The notes beneath the pieces were generated by a model. That model was not told where the DNA came from. It saw only the letters and a list, made by a program, of their open reading frames with translations, and searched no databases. From Chthoniobacterales bacterium (lineage in GTDB: Bacteria > Verrucomicrobiota > Verrucomicrobiia > Chthoniobacterales > UBA10450): a stretch of DNA of 55,718 bases. Position numbers and translations under genes: made by a program. Below, in pieces: positions 7,503 through 17,180 of the stretch. The stretch covers positions 1 to 55,718 of the forward strand of contig JACDGS010000027.1 in NCBI GenBank assembly GCA_013821455.1, read 5' to 3'. Position 1 is the stretch's first letter; each line of letters begins with the position of its first letter.

Positions 7503-7964
7503 TCAGATTTTTTCCCAACTTCGGTCGGCGACGGGATCGCGGCCTTCGTCGAATTCGATGTGGTCGATGAGGGTTTCGATCGGTTTGTCGGTGAGGCCGC
7601 TTTCCTGGATGCGTTGGGCGAGGAGATCGCTGCGTTCGTCGCGCCAGCCGAGCTTGGCGACGAAACGGTTCCAGACGTGGCATTCTTCGTCGGTGCGCGG
7701 AGTGCCGTGGGCGTGCGCCCAGGTCAGCACCGCCTCATCGGCCTCGCCGGCGAGGGTGCGGCTCTTAATCTCGGAGTAGGGCACGCCGAGGAAACGGCAG
7801 CAGCGTCCGTCGAGGGTGAAGGGGTGTGGCTCGCCCAGCTTCTCCTGGTAATCCTGCGGGAGCTGACCCGAATCGTGCAGGTGAATCTTGTCCAGCATCC
7901 GCCCGAAATAGATGAGGCGGCCAACTTTGTCGTAGCAACTGCGCAGGCCCGGAATGTTTGGCAT
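7503..7964 (-). CDS. DUF5069 domain protein
   Basis: 153 residues. The opening PNIPGLRSCYDKVGRLIYFG and RMLDKIHLH, then DGRCCRFLGVPY and a final helical region, match the DUF5069 family, which is common in Verrucomicrobiota. Function is unknown. It is cytosolic, with no membrane segments. ATG at 7964. It is a single-gene unit converging with the small gene ending at 7400. Confidence 0.8.
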   Translation of the reverse strand: MPNIPGLRSCYDKVGRLIYFGRMLDKIHLHDSGQLPQDYQEKLGEPHPFTLDGRCCRFLGVPYSEIKSRTLAGEADEAVLTWAHAHGTPRTDEECHVWNRFVAKLGWRDERSDLLAQRIQESGLTDKPIETLIDHIEFDEGRDPVADRSWEKI

Positions 7965-8114
7965 GAGAAAATAGTAGCGAAGAGCTGAGAATTGTCATCG
8001 CCAGTTCGCCACGACGACGAGGGTCTTCAAGTGCAGAACACATGGCGACTTTACCGTTCGGAGTGAGGGATTTGGGATGAGAGCTCACGATCTGGGTTTG
8101 GCTTGGAGGAAGAG

Positions 8115-8134
8115 GGGTCAGAGCTCACTATCGA
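8115..8134. repeat. 20-bp dispersed repeat, copy 2
   Basis: Same sequence as 5197-5216 apart from one base, in the same orientation. Confidence 0.6.
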
Positions 8135-8170
8135 CACTCGCGGGCGCGAACCTTGTCGGGTTGGCGGGTT

Positions 8171-8212
8171 GAAAGTAGGAAGGTGAAAGTAGGAAGGCGG
8201 AAGTAGGAAGGT
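8171..8212. repeat. 14-bp tandem repeat, three units
   Basis: Three consecutive units of GAAAGTAGGAAGGT with single-base variants, followed by a partial fourth (GAAAG). Confidence 0.8.
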
Positions 8213-8333
8213 GAAAGGGGTACAACTGATGCGATGGCGCGGGCAAAAAGCTGGGAAAAGCGAGAGCGCGCGACGATGCCTAACGAGTGAGTTAGCCTAA
8301 TGCCTAACGAATCGGGCGAGCGCGTACTATCCT

Positions 8334-8443
8334 GTCATCCTGAGCAAAGCGAAGCGGAGTCGAAGGATCCCGTCGAGCTTCCGAGGCCGCGACGAACTCT
8401 TCCGGGTTAATCGGCGGGATCCCTCGGCTTCGCTCGGGATGAC
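8334..8443. repeat. Palindromic interspersed element (GTCATCCTGAG family), copy A
   Basis: Left end GTCATCCTGAGC and right end CTCGGGATGAC are near-perfect inverted arms, and GGATCCC / GGGATCC also recur inside. Related elements occur at 9602-9736, 15873-16047 and 44912-45021, with a half element near 27885-27922. This copy supplies the C-terminal residues (VTQLSSRAKPRDPAD) and stop of the sprT-like gene. Confidence 0.8.
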
Positions 8444-9009
8444 AACTGCGTCACGCGTGCGCGTTGCAATTTAAACCGCGAGTCGAAGCGCCCGCGATCA
8501 TGCGCTTGGCAGCAGGCGAGGCAGGCGGAAGCGCGTCGCAGCGGTTTGGTCCGCGGAAAATTGCGGCGGCAATTCGGACAAATGTAAAGATACGGACGCG
8601 CCCGCCGCTTGATCGGGAACGGCAAAGTGTGACAGCGCTCTTCGCCGGCAATCCCGAGATCGGCGCAGGCGCGGCGCCATTCCGCGCCATGCGGATCGAT
8701 CCGCCGGCGACCGGCGCGGAAGGCCGCGAGCAGATGCGCCAGCTCGTGACGCAGAGTGCGATCGATTTCCTCTTTGCCGCATGCGCAAAGGCGGGGATTG
8801 AGCAGCACCCGCGACGAGCGGGAATCGGCCCGCCCCGCGGCGCTCCGCAGGCGCGAAGACCATTCGACGCGGAGGCGTTCGCCTAACGACGTAGCACCAA
8901 GCGGCGCGAGGAGGCGGTAGGCCATCTCTTCGAGGGCGGGATCGCGGCCAGCCGGTCGTTTAGATTTCGGGGAGGTGAAGAGCAGATCAAGCTGCTTAAA
9001 CAAGAGCAT
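8407..9009 (-). CDS. SprT-like zinc metalloprotease-fold protein
   Basis: 200 residues. RHELAHLLAAF contains the HExxH zinc-binding motif, followed by a downstream HGAEWR histidine and a Cys-rich tail (CPNC, then CLACC) like the SprT zinc ribbon. SprT/Spartan-family proteins are thought to process DNA-protein crosslinks; the bacterial role is unclear. The start at 9009 overlaps the end of the cysteine desulfurase gene by 14 bp, so the two are co-transcribed. The last ~15 residues come from a palindromic repeat and are probably not part of the ancestral protein. Confidence 0.8.
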   Translation of the reverse strand: MLLFKQLDLLFTSPKSKRPAGRDPALEEMAYRLLAPLGATSLGERLRVEWSSRLRSAAGRADSRSSRVLLNPRLCACGKEEIDRTLRHELAHLLAAFRAGRRRIDPHGAEWRRACADLGIAGEERCHTLPFPIKRRARPYLYICPNCRRNFPRTKPLRRASACLACCQAHDRGRFDSRFKLQRARVTQLSSRAKPRDPAD

Positions 9010-10303
9010 GTGGGGGGTGAGCGGCGCGGCGCGCGAAAATTCGGCCGAGAATCGCGATCGTCTGGTCGATCTCGGCCGCGGTCGTGTCCTTGCCTAACGA
9101 AAAGCGAATGGCTGAACCCGCCTCCTCCATTGGCAAACCCATGGCGAGGAGGACGTGCGAGGCGACGACGGAGCCGACCATGCAGGCCGAACCGCTCGAA
9201 GCGCAGACGCCTTCGAGGTCGAGCGCGATCAATAATGTTTCCGAGGAATAACCGGGAAAACTGACGTTAAGCGTGTTCGTTAGGCGCGGCGCGGTGAGGC
9301 CGTTTTGGCGCGCCGCAGGGAAGGCTTCGACGAGACCGCGCCAGAGTTGGTCGCGCAGAGCAGATTCGTTAGGCTGATTTTCCAGAATGAATTTCGCCGC
9401 CGCCGCCATGCCGGCGATCGCGGCGACGTTCTCGGTTCCCGGGCGGCGCTCATTCTCGTGTGCGCCGCCAAAGTGGATCGAGTCGATCGGCAAGCCGCCG
9501 CGGAGATAGAGCAGCCCGGCGCCTTTGGGACCGTAGAATTTGTGGGCGGCGAAGCTCGCGGCGTCGGGTCGCAAGTCACCAAACCAACTTCCCCAAGTGC
9601 CGTCATCCCGAGCGGAGCGGAGCGGAGCCGAGGGATCCTGCCGGATTTCCAGGAAGCTTGTGATGTTCTGGCTCTCGGACTTCACGGCAGCCCCACGGGA
9701 TCCCTCGACTGCGCCTTCGGCTTCGCTCGGGATGACAGCGTGGGTTTTGCCTAACGACTTGGCGAAGGCTTGCACCATGTCGCTGTGCAGGAGCACGCCG
9801 CGCTCCCGGCAACGCGCGGCAATTTCTTCCATGGGCTGAATGACACCGGTCTCGTTATTAGCCGTCATGATCGAGACGAGAATGGTGTCCGGCCTGATCG
9901 CCGCGGTGAGCTCGTCGGGGTCGATGAGGCCGTCGTGTGAAACGTTGAGCCAGGTGACTTCGAAGTCTTCGCGGTCCTGCAAATGGTCGAGCGCGCGGAA
10001 GACGGCGTGGTGCTCGGCGCGGTTGCTGATGAGATGCTTTCCGTTAGGCGCGAGTTTCCGCGCGAGGCCGAGAAGGGCGAGGTTGTTCGCTTCCGTGCCT
10101 CCGCCCGTAAAGATCAATTCGTTAGGCCGAACGCGCAGGAGCGCGGCCAGCTCGTCACGCGCGTTATCGATGGCGGCGCGAGCCTCACGCCCGGCGCGAT
10201 GGACGCTCGAAGGATTGCCGTAATGCAGCCGCAAATACGGCTGCATCGCTTCCCAGGCCGGCTGGCAGAGGGGGGTGGTGGCGTTGTGATCGAGATAGAT
10301 CAT
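8996..10303 (-). CDS. Cysteine desulfurase (NifS/IscS type) with an in-frame repeat insertion
   Basis: 435 residues against ~380-400 normally. It converts cysteine to alanine and passes sulfur to Fe-S cluster or thio-cofactor assembly. MIYLDHNATTPLC opens the PLP fold. Other landmarks are EHHA at 97-100, Asp/Gln in the cofactor region, the Schiff-base Lys255 in AAHKFYGPKG, and Cys374 in SSGSAC, the catalytic loop of group I enzymes. Residues about 187-238 (starting HAVIPSEAEG, ending SARDDGTWGS) have no counterpart in the family and are encoded by a palindromic repeat at 9602-9736 that keeps the frame. The insertion lies just before the PLP lysine, in what should be a surface loop. sprT-like follows with a 14-bp overlap; cysE is upstream on the same strand, so cysteine synthesis and use are neighbours. 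Confidence 0.9.
   Translation of the reverse strand: MIYLDHNATTPLCQPAWEAMQPYLRLHYGNPSSVHRAGREARAAIDNARDELAALLRVRPNELIFTGGGTEANNLALLGLARKLAPNGKHLISNRAEHHAVFRALDHLQDREDFEVTWLNVSHDGLIDPDELTAAIRPDTILVSIMTANNETGVIQPMEEIAARCRERGVLLHSDMVQAFAKSLGKTHAVIPSEAEGAVEGSRGAAVKSESQNITSFLEIRQDPSAPLRSARDDGTWGSWFGDLRPDAASFAAHKFYGPKGAGLLYLRGGLPIDSIHFGGAHENERRPGTENVAAIAGMAAAAKFILENQPNESALRDQLWRGLVEAFPAARQNGLTAPRLTNTLNVSFPGYSSETLLIALDLEGVCASSGSACMVGSVVASHVLLAMGLPMEEAGSAIRFSLGKDTTAAEIDQTIAILGRIFARRAAHPPHALV
9602..9736. repeat. Palindromic interspersed element, copy B, inside the cysteine desulfurase gene
   Basis: Arms GTCATCCCGAGCGGAGCG (from 9602) and GCTTCGCTCGGGATGAC (to 9736) are inverted, with GGGATCC near each inner edge. 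The length of 135 bp is a multiple of three, and the element reads without stops in the host frame. Confidence 0.85.
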
Positions 10304-10321
10304 TGAGGCGTTCCCATTTTA

Positions 10322-10411
10322 GCCACGGATGGACACGGATGAAACACGGATGCGGAAAAACAGAGGGGGAACACTTTTACAATCCGTGTTTCATCCGTGT
10401 TGATCCGTGGC
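10322..10411. repeat. Palindromic interspersed element (CACGGATGAAACACGGAT family)
   Basis: Inverted arms of about 31 bp: 10322-10352 (GCCACGGATGGACACGGATG...) and 10381-10411 (...CATCCGTGTTGATCCGTGGC), two mismatches, with a 28-bp centre. It fills the gap between cysE and the cysteine desulfurase gene and could act as a transcript-end structure for cysE. Confidence 0.85.
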
Positions 10412-10445
10412 CGCCCTCTCTCGCGCCGGTGCGCGCAGACCTTCG

Positions 10446-11378
<933 letters not shown>

Positions 11379-11512
11379 CGCGGAATTATCCCTCAGAAGG
11401 ACGGGCGAGGGAAATCGAAAAAGGGGTGTGCGCGACCGATATGCCTAACGAGTCGATCTGCGCGCCGGGAAATTGCAATGCCGGGTGGGGCCGTTAGGCT
11501 GGCGGGCACTGC

Positions 11513-13816
11513 ATGAGTTCCTTCGCCATCCATCCGCTCGACCCGCATGAGATCGCTGCTCTTCTCCACGGCGCGCATGCCGATCCTTTCCGCGTGCTCG
11601 GCCCGCATGGCGCGGGCGAGGATCTGGTGATCCGCGTTTTTCGACCGGAGGGGAGGGAAGTTCAGATCGTTGCGGCGAACGACCCGACGCAAATTTTCCC
11701 AGCGGAACGGCTCCATATCGAAGGTCTGTATCAGGCGACGGTGCCGAAAGAAACGCGCGCGTTTTCTTACCTCGTGAAGGTGATCGCGTTCGATGGTTCC
11801 GAGCGGACGTTTCGCGATCCTTACAGTTACGGGCCGATTATGGGCGAGATGGATTTGCACCTTTTCGCCGAAGGCAACGACAAGAAGCTTTACGAAAAAT
11901 TCGGCGCGCACCTGCGCGAGCTCGGCGGCGATCGCGGAGTCTCGTTTGTGGTCTGGGCGCCGAACGCGGCGCGAGTGAGCGTGGTCGGCGATTTCAACGT
12001 CTGGGATGGGCGGATGCATCCGATGCGCAAGCTGCTCGCGAGCGGGGTTTGGGAAATTTTCATCCCCGGTGTGGCGGAAGGCGCGCACTACAAATATGAG
12101 ATCAAAACGCAGAGCGGCACGTTGCTTTTAAAGAGCGATCCCTTCGGATTTTTCAGTCAGCACGGCACCGAAACTTCCTCGATGGTTTACGATTTGAAGC
12201 GTTACTGCTGGGACGACGACGGCTGGATGCGGGAGCGCGCGGCGAGGCAGCCGGAGCAAAGTGCGCTCAGCATTTACGAAGTGCATCTGGGCTCATGGCG
12301 TCGCGTCGCGGAGCAGGGGAATCGCTCGCTCAGTTATCTCGAACTGGCGGACACGCTGCTCCCATACGTCGTCGAAATGGGTTTTACGCATATCGAGCTC
12401 ATGCCGGTAGCGGAACATCCCTTCGAAGGTTCCTGGGGCTACCAAGTAACGAACTACTACGCGCCGACAAGCCGCTTCGGCGCGCCGGATGAGCTGCGTC
12501 ATTTTATCGATGCGTGCCATCGCGCCGGCGTCGGCGTGATCATGGATTGGGTGCCGGCGCATTTCCCCAAGGATGCGCACGGTCTGGCGGAATTCGACGG
12601 CACCGATCTTTACGAACACGCCGATCCGCGGCAGGGCGAGCACCAGGATTGGGGGACTTTGATTTTCAATTTTGGCCGCAATGAGGTGCGTAATTTTCTC
12701 ACCGCGAACGCGCTCTTCTGGCTCGACCAATATCACTTCGACGGACTGCGGGTGGACGCCGTCGCCTCGATGCTCTACCTCGATTATTCACGCCAGCCGG
12801 GGCAGTGGATTCCCAACGCTTTCGGCGGCCGGGAGAATCTCGATGCGGTCTATTTCCTGAAGCAGACTAACGAACTCTGTTACGAAGGTTTTCCCGGGGT
12901 GATGACCATCGCAGAGGAATCAACCGCGTGGCCCGGCGTTTCGCGGCCAACCTATCTGGGCGGCCTCGGTTTCGGTTTCAAATGGAACATGGGCTGGATG
13001 CACGACTTCCTCCATTACATGTCGCTCGATCCGATTTACCGGCGCTTCCATCAGAACAATGTCACGTTCTCTATTATGTACGCTTTTCAGGAGCACTTTA
13101 TCCTGGTGCTGAGTCACGACGAAGTGGTGCACGGCAAGCGTTCGCTCATCAATAAAATGCCGGGCGACGAATGGCAGAAGTTTGCGAACCTGCGCATGTT
13201 TTACGCGTGGATGTTTGGCCATCCCGGAAAAAAACTCATCTTCATGGGCGGCGAATTCGGCCAGGTGCGCGAATGGAATCACGACGGCGAACTCGATTGG
13301 AGCCTAACGAACTTGCCGCGGCATGATGGCTTGCGCCGTCTTCTCCAACATCTGAATCACACCTACCGCGAGGAGGCCGCACTGTGGGAGATGGACGACA
13401 CCCATGAAGGCTTCGAATGGATAGATTTTCACGATGCCGATAATTGCGTCGTCGCTTTTTTGCGCCGCTCGCGTGCGGGCGAGATCCTCGTGTTTGTGAT
13501 TAATGCGACGCCGATGGTGCGCTACAATTATCGGTTAGGCGTGCCTAACGATGGCTTTTACCGTGAGATCATCAATACCGATGGCGAGACTTACGGCGGG
13601 AGCAACGTAGGAAATCTCGGCGGCCTCGCGGCCGACGCCGTGGAATGGCAGGGGCGTAAATTTTCTATCGTGGCCAACCTCCCGCCTCTGGCAGTCGTCG
13701 CCTTTAAGTGCGAAGATGCAGAGCCCGCGGGAGCGCCGGAAAAAGAAAAAGAAAAAACTCTTGACGCAATTTTGCGCAATCGACATTCTTCATCCGTCAG
13801 CACCACGAATAAATAA
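11513..13816 (+). CDS. glgB: 1,4-alpha-glucan branching enzyme
   Basis: 767 residues. It introduces alpha-1,6 branches in glycogen. The N-terminus has two CBM48-like modules (LHGAHADPFRVLGPH, then VVWAPNAARVSVVGDFN). The GH13 catalytic barrel follows with MDWVPAHFPKD, GLRVDAVASMLYLDYSR (nucleophile Asp), TIAEEST (acid/base Glu) and LSHDEVVHGK. The C-terminal beta domain ends in a short charged extension (PEKEKEK). No other glycogen gene is in the window. A GTTAGGC-GT-GCCTAAC inverted pair sits in the coding region at 13534-13549. Confidence 0.95.
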   Translation: MSSFAIHPLDPHEIAALLHGAHADPFRVLGPHGAGEDLVIRVFRPEGREVQIVAANDPTQIFPAERLHIEGLYQATVPKETRAFSYLVKVIAFDGSERTFRDPYSYGPIMGEMDLHLFAEGNDKKLYEKFGAHLRELGGDRGVSFVVWAPNAARVSVVGDFNVWDGRMHPMRKLLASGVWEIFIPGVAEGAHYKYEIKTQSGTLLLKSDPFGFFSQHGTETSSMVYDLKRYCWDDDGWMRERAARQPEQSALSIYEVHLGSWRRVAEQGNRSLSYLELADTLLPYVVEMGFTHIELMPVAEHPFEGSWGYQVTNYYAPTSRFGAPDELRHFIDACHRAGVGVIMDWVPAHFPKDAHGLAEFDGTDLYEHADPRQGEHQDWGTLIFNFGRNEVRNFLTANALFWLDQYHFDGLRVDAVASMLYLDYSRQPGQWIPNAFGGRENLDAVYFLKQTNELCYEGFPGVMTIAEESTAWPGVSRPTYLGGLGFGFKWNMGWMHDFLHYMSLDPIYRRFHQNNVTFSIMYAFQEHFILVLSHDEVVHGKRSLINKMPGDEWQKFANLRMFYAWMFGHPGKKLIFMGGEFGQVREWNHDGELDWSLTNLPRHDGLRRLLQHLNHTYREEAALWEMDDTHEGFEWIDFHDADNCVVAFLRRSRAGEILVFVINATPMVRYNYRLGVPNDGFYREIINTDGETYGGSNVGNLGGLAADAVEWQGRKFSIVANLPPLAVVAFKCEDAEPAGAPEKEKEKTLDAILRNRHSSSVSTTNK
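13534..13549. repeat. Head-to-head pair of the CCTAAC motif inside glgB
   Basis: GTTAGGC (13534-13540), two-base gap, GCCTAAC (13543-13549). The only pair found inside a coding region at such short spacing. It encodes RLGVPND in a surface loop region of the C-terminal domain. Confidence 0.8.
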
Positions 13817-13818
13817 AT

Positions 13819-14520
13819 ATGAAAAAAAATCAGTCAGCCTTCACACTTATCGAACTGCTGGTCGTGATCACGATTATCGCGATTTTGGCCAGCATCGCCC
13901 TGCCCGTTTTTAACGGGGTCACCGAACGAGCCAACCAGACCAAGGATCTGGCGAACGCTAAACAAGTCGCCCTTGCGTTAAAACTCTTCGCTGGCGATAA
14001 CAACGGCAGTTTTCCAACCTACAAAGATCCGGACGGACAGACCGGGGCTATTACGACTGCTAATCAAGCTTTTCGTGAACTATTCCCGAACTATCTCACG
14101 TCTGAAGTCATCTTTTATCTTCCAGGTTCCGCGTACACACCCAAAGCTCCCGATAATTCCTACGATCTTGCTCCCACGGGCGGGACTTATGCTCAAACGT
14201 TAAAAGCTGGCGAAAACAACTTCGCCTATGTCACAAATCTGACTGAAACATCGAACCCCTCGTTTCCGCTCATCGCCGATGGCTTTGATACCATTGCGAA
14301 ATACACAACTGATAAAACCAAAAAGGGTGGGGCGTGGGCCGCCAAAAAGGCGATCGTGGTTTTTTGCGACACGAGTGGCCAGATTATGAAGGTCGATCAG
14401 ACGCTTCTAGCGCCTACCCGCATTGTCAGCGGTGGTTCGACCACGGGAAGCATTTTTGACACTACCGGCACCGACACGGCCTGGCTGGGCACAGGTAATC
14501 TCGTCGTCGATCCTGAGTAG
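13819..14520 (+). CDS. Type IV pilin-like / type II secretion prepilin
   Basis: 233 residues. A short basic leader is followed by FTLIELLVVITIIAILASIA, the prepilin peptidase site and N-terminal hydrophobic helix, with the invariant Glu five residues after the cleavage point. The rest is an exported globular domain of the verrucomicrobial major pseudopilin type (LALKLFAGDNNGSFP). It could belong to a type II secretion pseudopilus or a pilus; no assembly ATPase or secretin gene is in the window. It starts two bases after the glgB stop, though functional linkage is not obvious. Confidence 0.85.
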   Translation: MKKNQSAFTLIELLVVITIIAILASIALPVFNGVTERANQTKDLANAKQVALALKLFAGDNNGSFPTYKDPDGQTGAITTANQAFRELFPNYLTSEVIFYLPGSAYTPKAPDNSYDLAPTGGTYAQTLKAGENNFAYVTNLTETSNPSFPLIADGFDTIAKYTTDKTKKGGAWAAKKAIVVFCDTSGQIMKVDQTLLAPTRIVSGGSTTGSIFDTTGTDTAWLGTGNLVVDPE

Positions 14521-14527
14521 TTTTAAG

Positions 14528-15877
14528 TTATTCGGACTGTGATTCAAATTCGCCGTCGCGCAGTCGGGTCTTGATTTTCATTCTCGACTCGACTGCCGCG
14601 ACTGAGCGGATGATCTCTCCGCTCTCGTTGGTCGTAATGCTGTAACCTCGCTCGAGCGTCGCAGCCGGTCCCAAAATCCGCAGCATCTCGCTCGCCCGTT
14701 TTTCGCGTTCGCGAGCTTTCGTTAGGCAACGCGCCGCGCTTTCATCTAAGCGGCGCCGCGTGATCGTGAGTTGATTTTGCCGCGCGGCCACCTCGCGTCT
14801 TGGGTTGTGGGCCTTGAGCACAGTCAGCGCACTCGTTAGGCGCGTCGCCGCAAGAGCGCGGCGGCGGTCGAGGTGACGCTGGAGCGCCTCTTTGGCGAGG
14901 TCGATCTGTTGCCGCGTCTCACGCAGACGCTGGCGCAGTTCGCGCGCGAGGGTTTTTTCCGAGAGCGCTCGCAGGCGGCTGCGTGCTTGCAAAATGAAAT
15001 TCCGCCAGCATTTCTCGACGCAGTTTTGCAACTCGCGGAGACGCCGTTCCAGTTCACGGACGTCGGGCACGATCAATTCCGCTGCTGCGCTCGGTGTCGG
15101 TGCGCGCAGATCCGCCACGAAATCGGCGATCGTAAAATCCACCTCATGGCCAACGGCAGAGACCACCGGGATGGGCGAGTGAAAAATGGCGCGAGCGACC
15201 GCTTCCTCGTTGAACTCCCATAAGTCCTCGATGCTCCCGCCGCCACGCGCGAGCACGAGCAGATCGAGCGGCGGCCAGGCATCGTTAGGCGCGCCCAGCT
15301 CGCGGATCGCCGCCGCGATCTCGCTCGCGGCTCCCGCACCTTGCACGCGGACGGGATTGATCAATACCTCAACGCCGGGCGCACGCCGGTGGAGGATGTT
15401 AAGGATGTCGCGAATGACTGCGCCGGTGGGCGAAGTGATCACGCCGATGCGGCGCGGGAATTTCGGCAAGGCGCGTTTCCGCGCGGTCTCGAAAAGGCCT
15501 TCTGCTTCCAGCTTTCGTTTCAGCGCTTCGAATTTTGCCTGGAGCAAGCCAAATCCGCGCGACTGCAGAATCTGCACGTTGAGCTGATACTGTCCGCGCG
15601 CTTCGAAGACCGTGACTTGGCCGTAGATTTGCACCTGCATCCCATCGGTCAGCGGTTTTGGGAAAGGAGGCAGCGTGTTGCGGAAGAGGACGCAACTGAT
15701 CGCGGCGCGCGCGTCCTTCAGAGTGAAATATTGATGGCCCGATGGAAGCAGCCGGTAGTTGGAAATTTCTCCCTGCACCCAGACCGCGCCGAAACGCGTC
15801 TCGAGAATGCCGCGAATCGAACGCGTCAGCTCAGCGACGGTAAGGACTTTCGTTAGGTTAGGGAACAAGTCTGTCAT
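14528..15877 (-). CDS. xseA: Exodeoxyribonuclease VII large subunit
   Basis: 449 residues. With XseB it degrades single-stranded DNA. The N-terminal OB fold is VWVQGEISNYRLLPSGHQYF, followed by the catalytic core (RIGVITSPTGAVIRDI, LARGGGSIEDLWEFNEE, SAVGHEVDFTIADFVAD) and a long coiled-coil C-terminal region rich in Arg/Leu/Glu. The ATG at 15877 falls within the terminal GTCAT of a palindromic element (15873-16047), so that element appears to provide the start codon and the preceding AGG. xseB is not visible nearby. Confidence 0.93.
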   Translation of the reverse strand: MTDLFPNLTKVLTVAELTRSIRGILETRFGAVWVQGEISNYRLLPSGHQYFTLKDARAAISCVLFRNTLPPFPKPLTDGMQVQIYGQVTVFEARGQYQLNVQILQSRGFGLLQAKFEALKRKLEAEGLFETARKRALPKFPRRIGVITSPTGAVIRDILNILHRRAPGVEVLINPVRVQGAGAASEIAAAIRELGAPNDAWPPLDLLVLARGGGSIEDLWEFNEEAVARAIFHSPIPVVSAVGHEVDFTIADFVADLRAPTPSAAAELIVPDVRELERRLRELQNCVEKCWRNFILQARSRLRALSEKTLARELRQRLRETRQQIDLAKEALQRHLDRRRALAATRLTSALTVLKAHNPRREVAARQNQLTITRRRLDESAARCLTKAREREKRASEMLRILGPAATLERGYSITTNESGEIIRSVAAVESRMKIKTRLRDGEFESQSE

Positions 15878-16047
15878 CCTGAGCGAAGCGCAGCGAAGTC
15901 GAAGGATCCCGTCGAATTACCATAAAGCGCCACCGTCAGTTCGTGGATGCATCGGGGTGGCGCCGTTCGCGGTTCCTGCATCGCAACGAAAACTGCAACG
16001 AAACTCCACGGGATCCCTCGACTCCACTGCGTTCTGCTCGGGATGAC
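15873..16047. repeat. Palindromic interspersed element (GTCATCCTGAG family), copy C
   Basis: Left arm GTCATCCTGAGCGAAGCG (from 15873), right arm GCTCGGGATGAC (to 16047), with GGATCCC / GGGATCC internally. It occupies nearly the whole gap between xseA and ruvB. Confidence 0.8.
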
Positions 16048-16062
16048 GGCGTGACGCATTCG

Positions 16063-17079
16063 TTAGGCCCCAAACAACTCGTTCTGGGCACCGGAACCGC
16101 TGGGCACTTTCAAACCCAGTTTTCGGTAGGCGTTGGGCAGCGCGACACGTCCTTGCGCCGTGCGCTTGATGTAGCCTTCCATGATCAAATACGGCTCGTT
16201 CACTTCCTCCAAAGTCCCCGCTTCTTCTCCCACCGCGACGGCGAGCGAATTCAATCCCACGGGTCCGCCGTTAAACTTGTGAATCAACGTCTCGATGATC
16301 CGCTTATCCCATTCATCGAAGCCGTCGCGATCGATTTCCAGCATCGTTAGGGCGCGATCGGCCAGCTCCGCCGTGATGCGTCCGTCGGCTTTGACCTGCA
16401 CGTAATCGCGCACCCAGCGCAGCAGATTATTCGCCGTGCGCGGCGTCCCGCGCGTGCGGGTGGCAACCTCGGCGGCGCCCTTCGCATCGATCTCGACATT
16501 CAACAGGCCGGCGCTGCGCAGGATGATTTTCTGCATCTCTTCGGCGCTATAGTAATCGAGCCGCGCCGTCATCCCGAAACGCGAGCGCAACGGCGCGCTC
16601 AACATCCCCGAACGAGTCGTCGCGCCGATGAGTGTAAACTTGGGCAGACGCAGTTGAATGTTCCGCGCCTGCGGTCCCTGATCGATGATAATATCGAGTT
16701 TATAATCCTCCATCGCGGGATAGAGATATTCTTCGATCGTTGGTTGGAGCCGATGGATTTCGTCGATGAAAAGGACGTCGCCTCGTTCCAGGCTGGTCAG
16801 CAATCCCGCGAGCTCACCTGCTTTTTCGAGCACAGGTCCGCTGGTGTTTTTGATATTCACGCCCATGGCGTTGGCGATGATATGAGCCAGCGTCGTCTTG
16901 CCTAAACCCGGCGGGCCGCTGAGCAGAATGTGCTCGAGGACATCGCCGCGCATCTTCGCCGCTTGGACCAAAACTTCGATCCGCTCGCAGACCTTTTCCT
17001 GCCCGGTGAATTCGCTGAAGAGCGGCGGCCGCAGCGAGATTTCAAACGCGGGGTCGGGTATCGGGGCGACGGCGGGCAT
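16063..17079 (-). CDS. ruvB: Holliday junction branch-migration ATPase RuvB
   Basis: 338 residues. Hexameric AAA+ motor that with RuvA drives branch migration. Walker [10 protein letters not shown] at 55-63, Walker B LFIDEIHR at about 103-109, sensor 1 IGATTRSG, arginine finger LRSRFG, and the C-terminal winged-helix domain ([15 protein letters not shown]). The start MPAVAP fits the family. The stop TAA is part of a GCCTAACGA copy. xseA follows on the same strand after a palindromic element, grouping two DNA recombination/repair genes. Confidence 0.96.
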   Translation of the reverse strand: MPAVAPIPDPAFEISLRPPLFSEFTGQEKVCERIEVLVQAAKMRGDVLEHILLSGPPGLGKTTLAHIIANAMGVNIKNTSGPVLEKAGELAGLLTSLERGDVLFIDEIHRLQPTIEEYLYPAMEDYKLDIIIDQGPQARNIQLRLPKFTLIGATTRSGMLSAPLRSRFGMTARLDYYSAEEMQKIILRSAGLLNVEIDAKGAAEVATRTRGTPRTANNLLRWVRDYVQVKADGRITAELADRALTMLEIDRDGFDEWDKRIIETLIHKFNGGPVGLNSLAVAVGEEAGTLEEVNEPYLIMEGYIKRTAQGRVALPNAYRKLGLKVPSGSGAQNELFGA

Positions 17080-17086
17080 GAGGAAA

Positions 17087-17176
17087 TTAGACAGGATTTA
17101 CAGGATTATGAGGATTGAAATTTGCGCGGGGCGCGCCCGTTTATAAAATCCAAAAAATCCTGTGAATCCTGTCTAA
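17087..17176. repeat. Palindromic interspersed element (GACAGGATTTACAGGATT family)
   Basis: Inverted arms of 21 bp with one mismatch: TTAGACAGGATTTACAGGAT at 17087 onward, and AATCCTGTGAATCCTGTCTA ending at about 17176. It sits directly between the RsbW-like gene and ruvB. Confidence 0.85.
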
Positions 17177-17180
17177 ATTC

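Larger units (their letters stand above)
7965..8406. other. Repeat-rich intergenic region
   Basis: About 440 bp without a gene. It holds the second GGGTCAGAGCT repeat (8115-8134), a 14-bp tandem repeat (8171-8212), two GCCTAACGA copies in direct orientation (about 8279 and 8302), and the start of a palindromic element (8334-8443) that runs into the end of the sprT-like gene. Confidence 0.7.
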
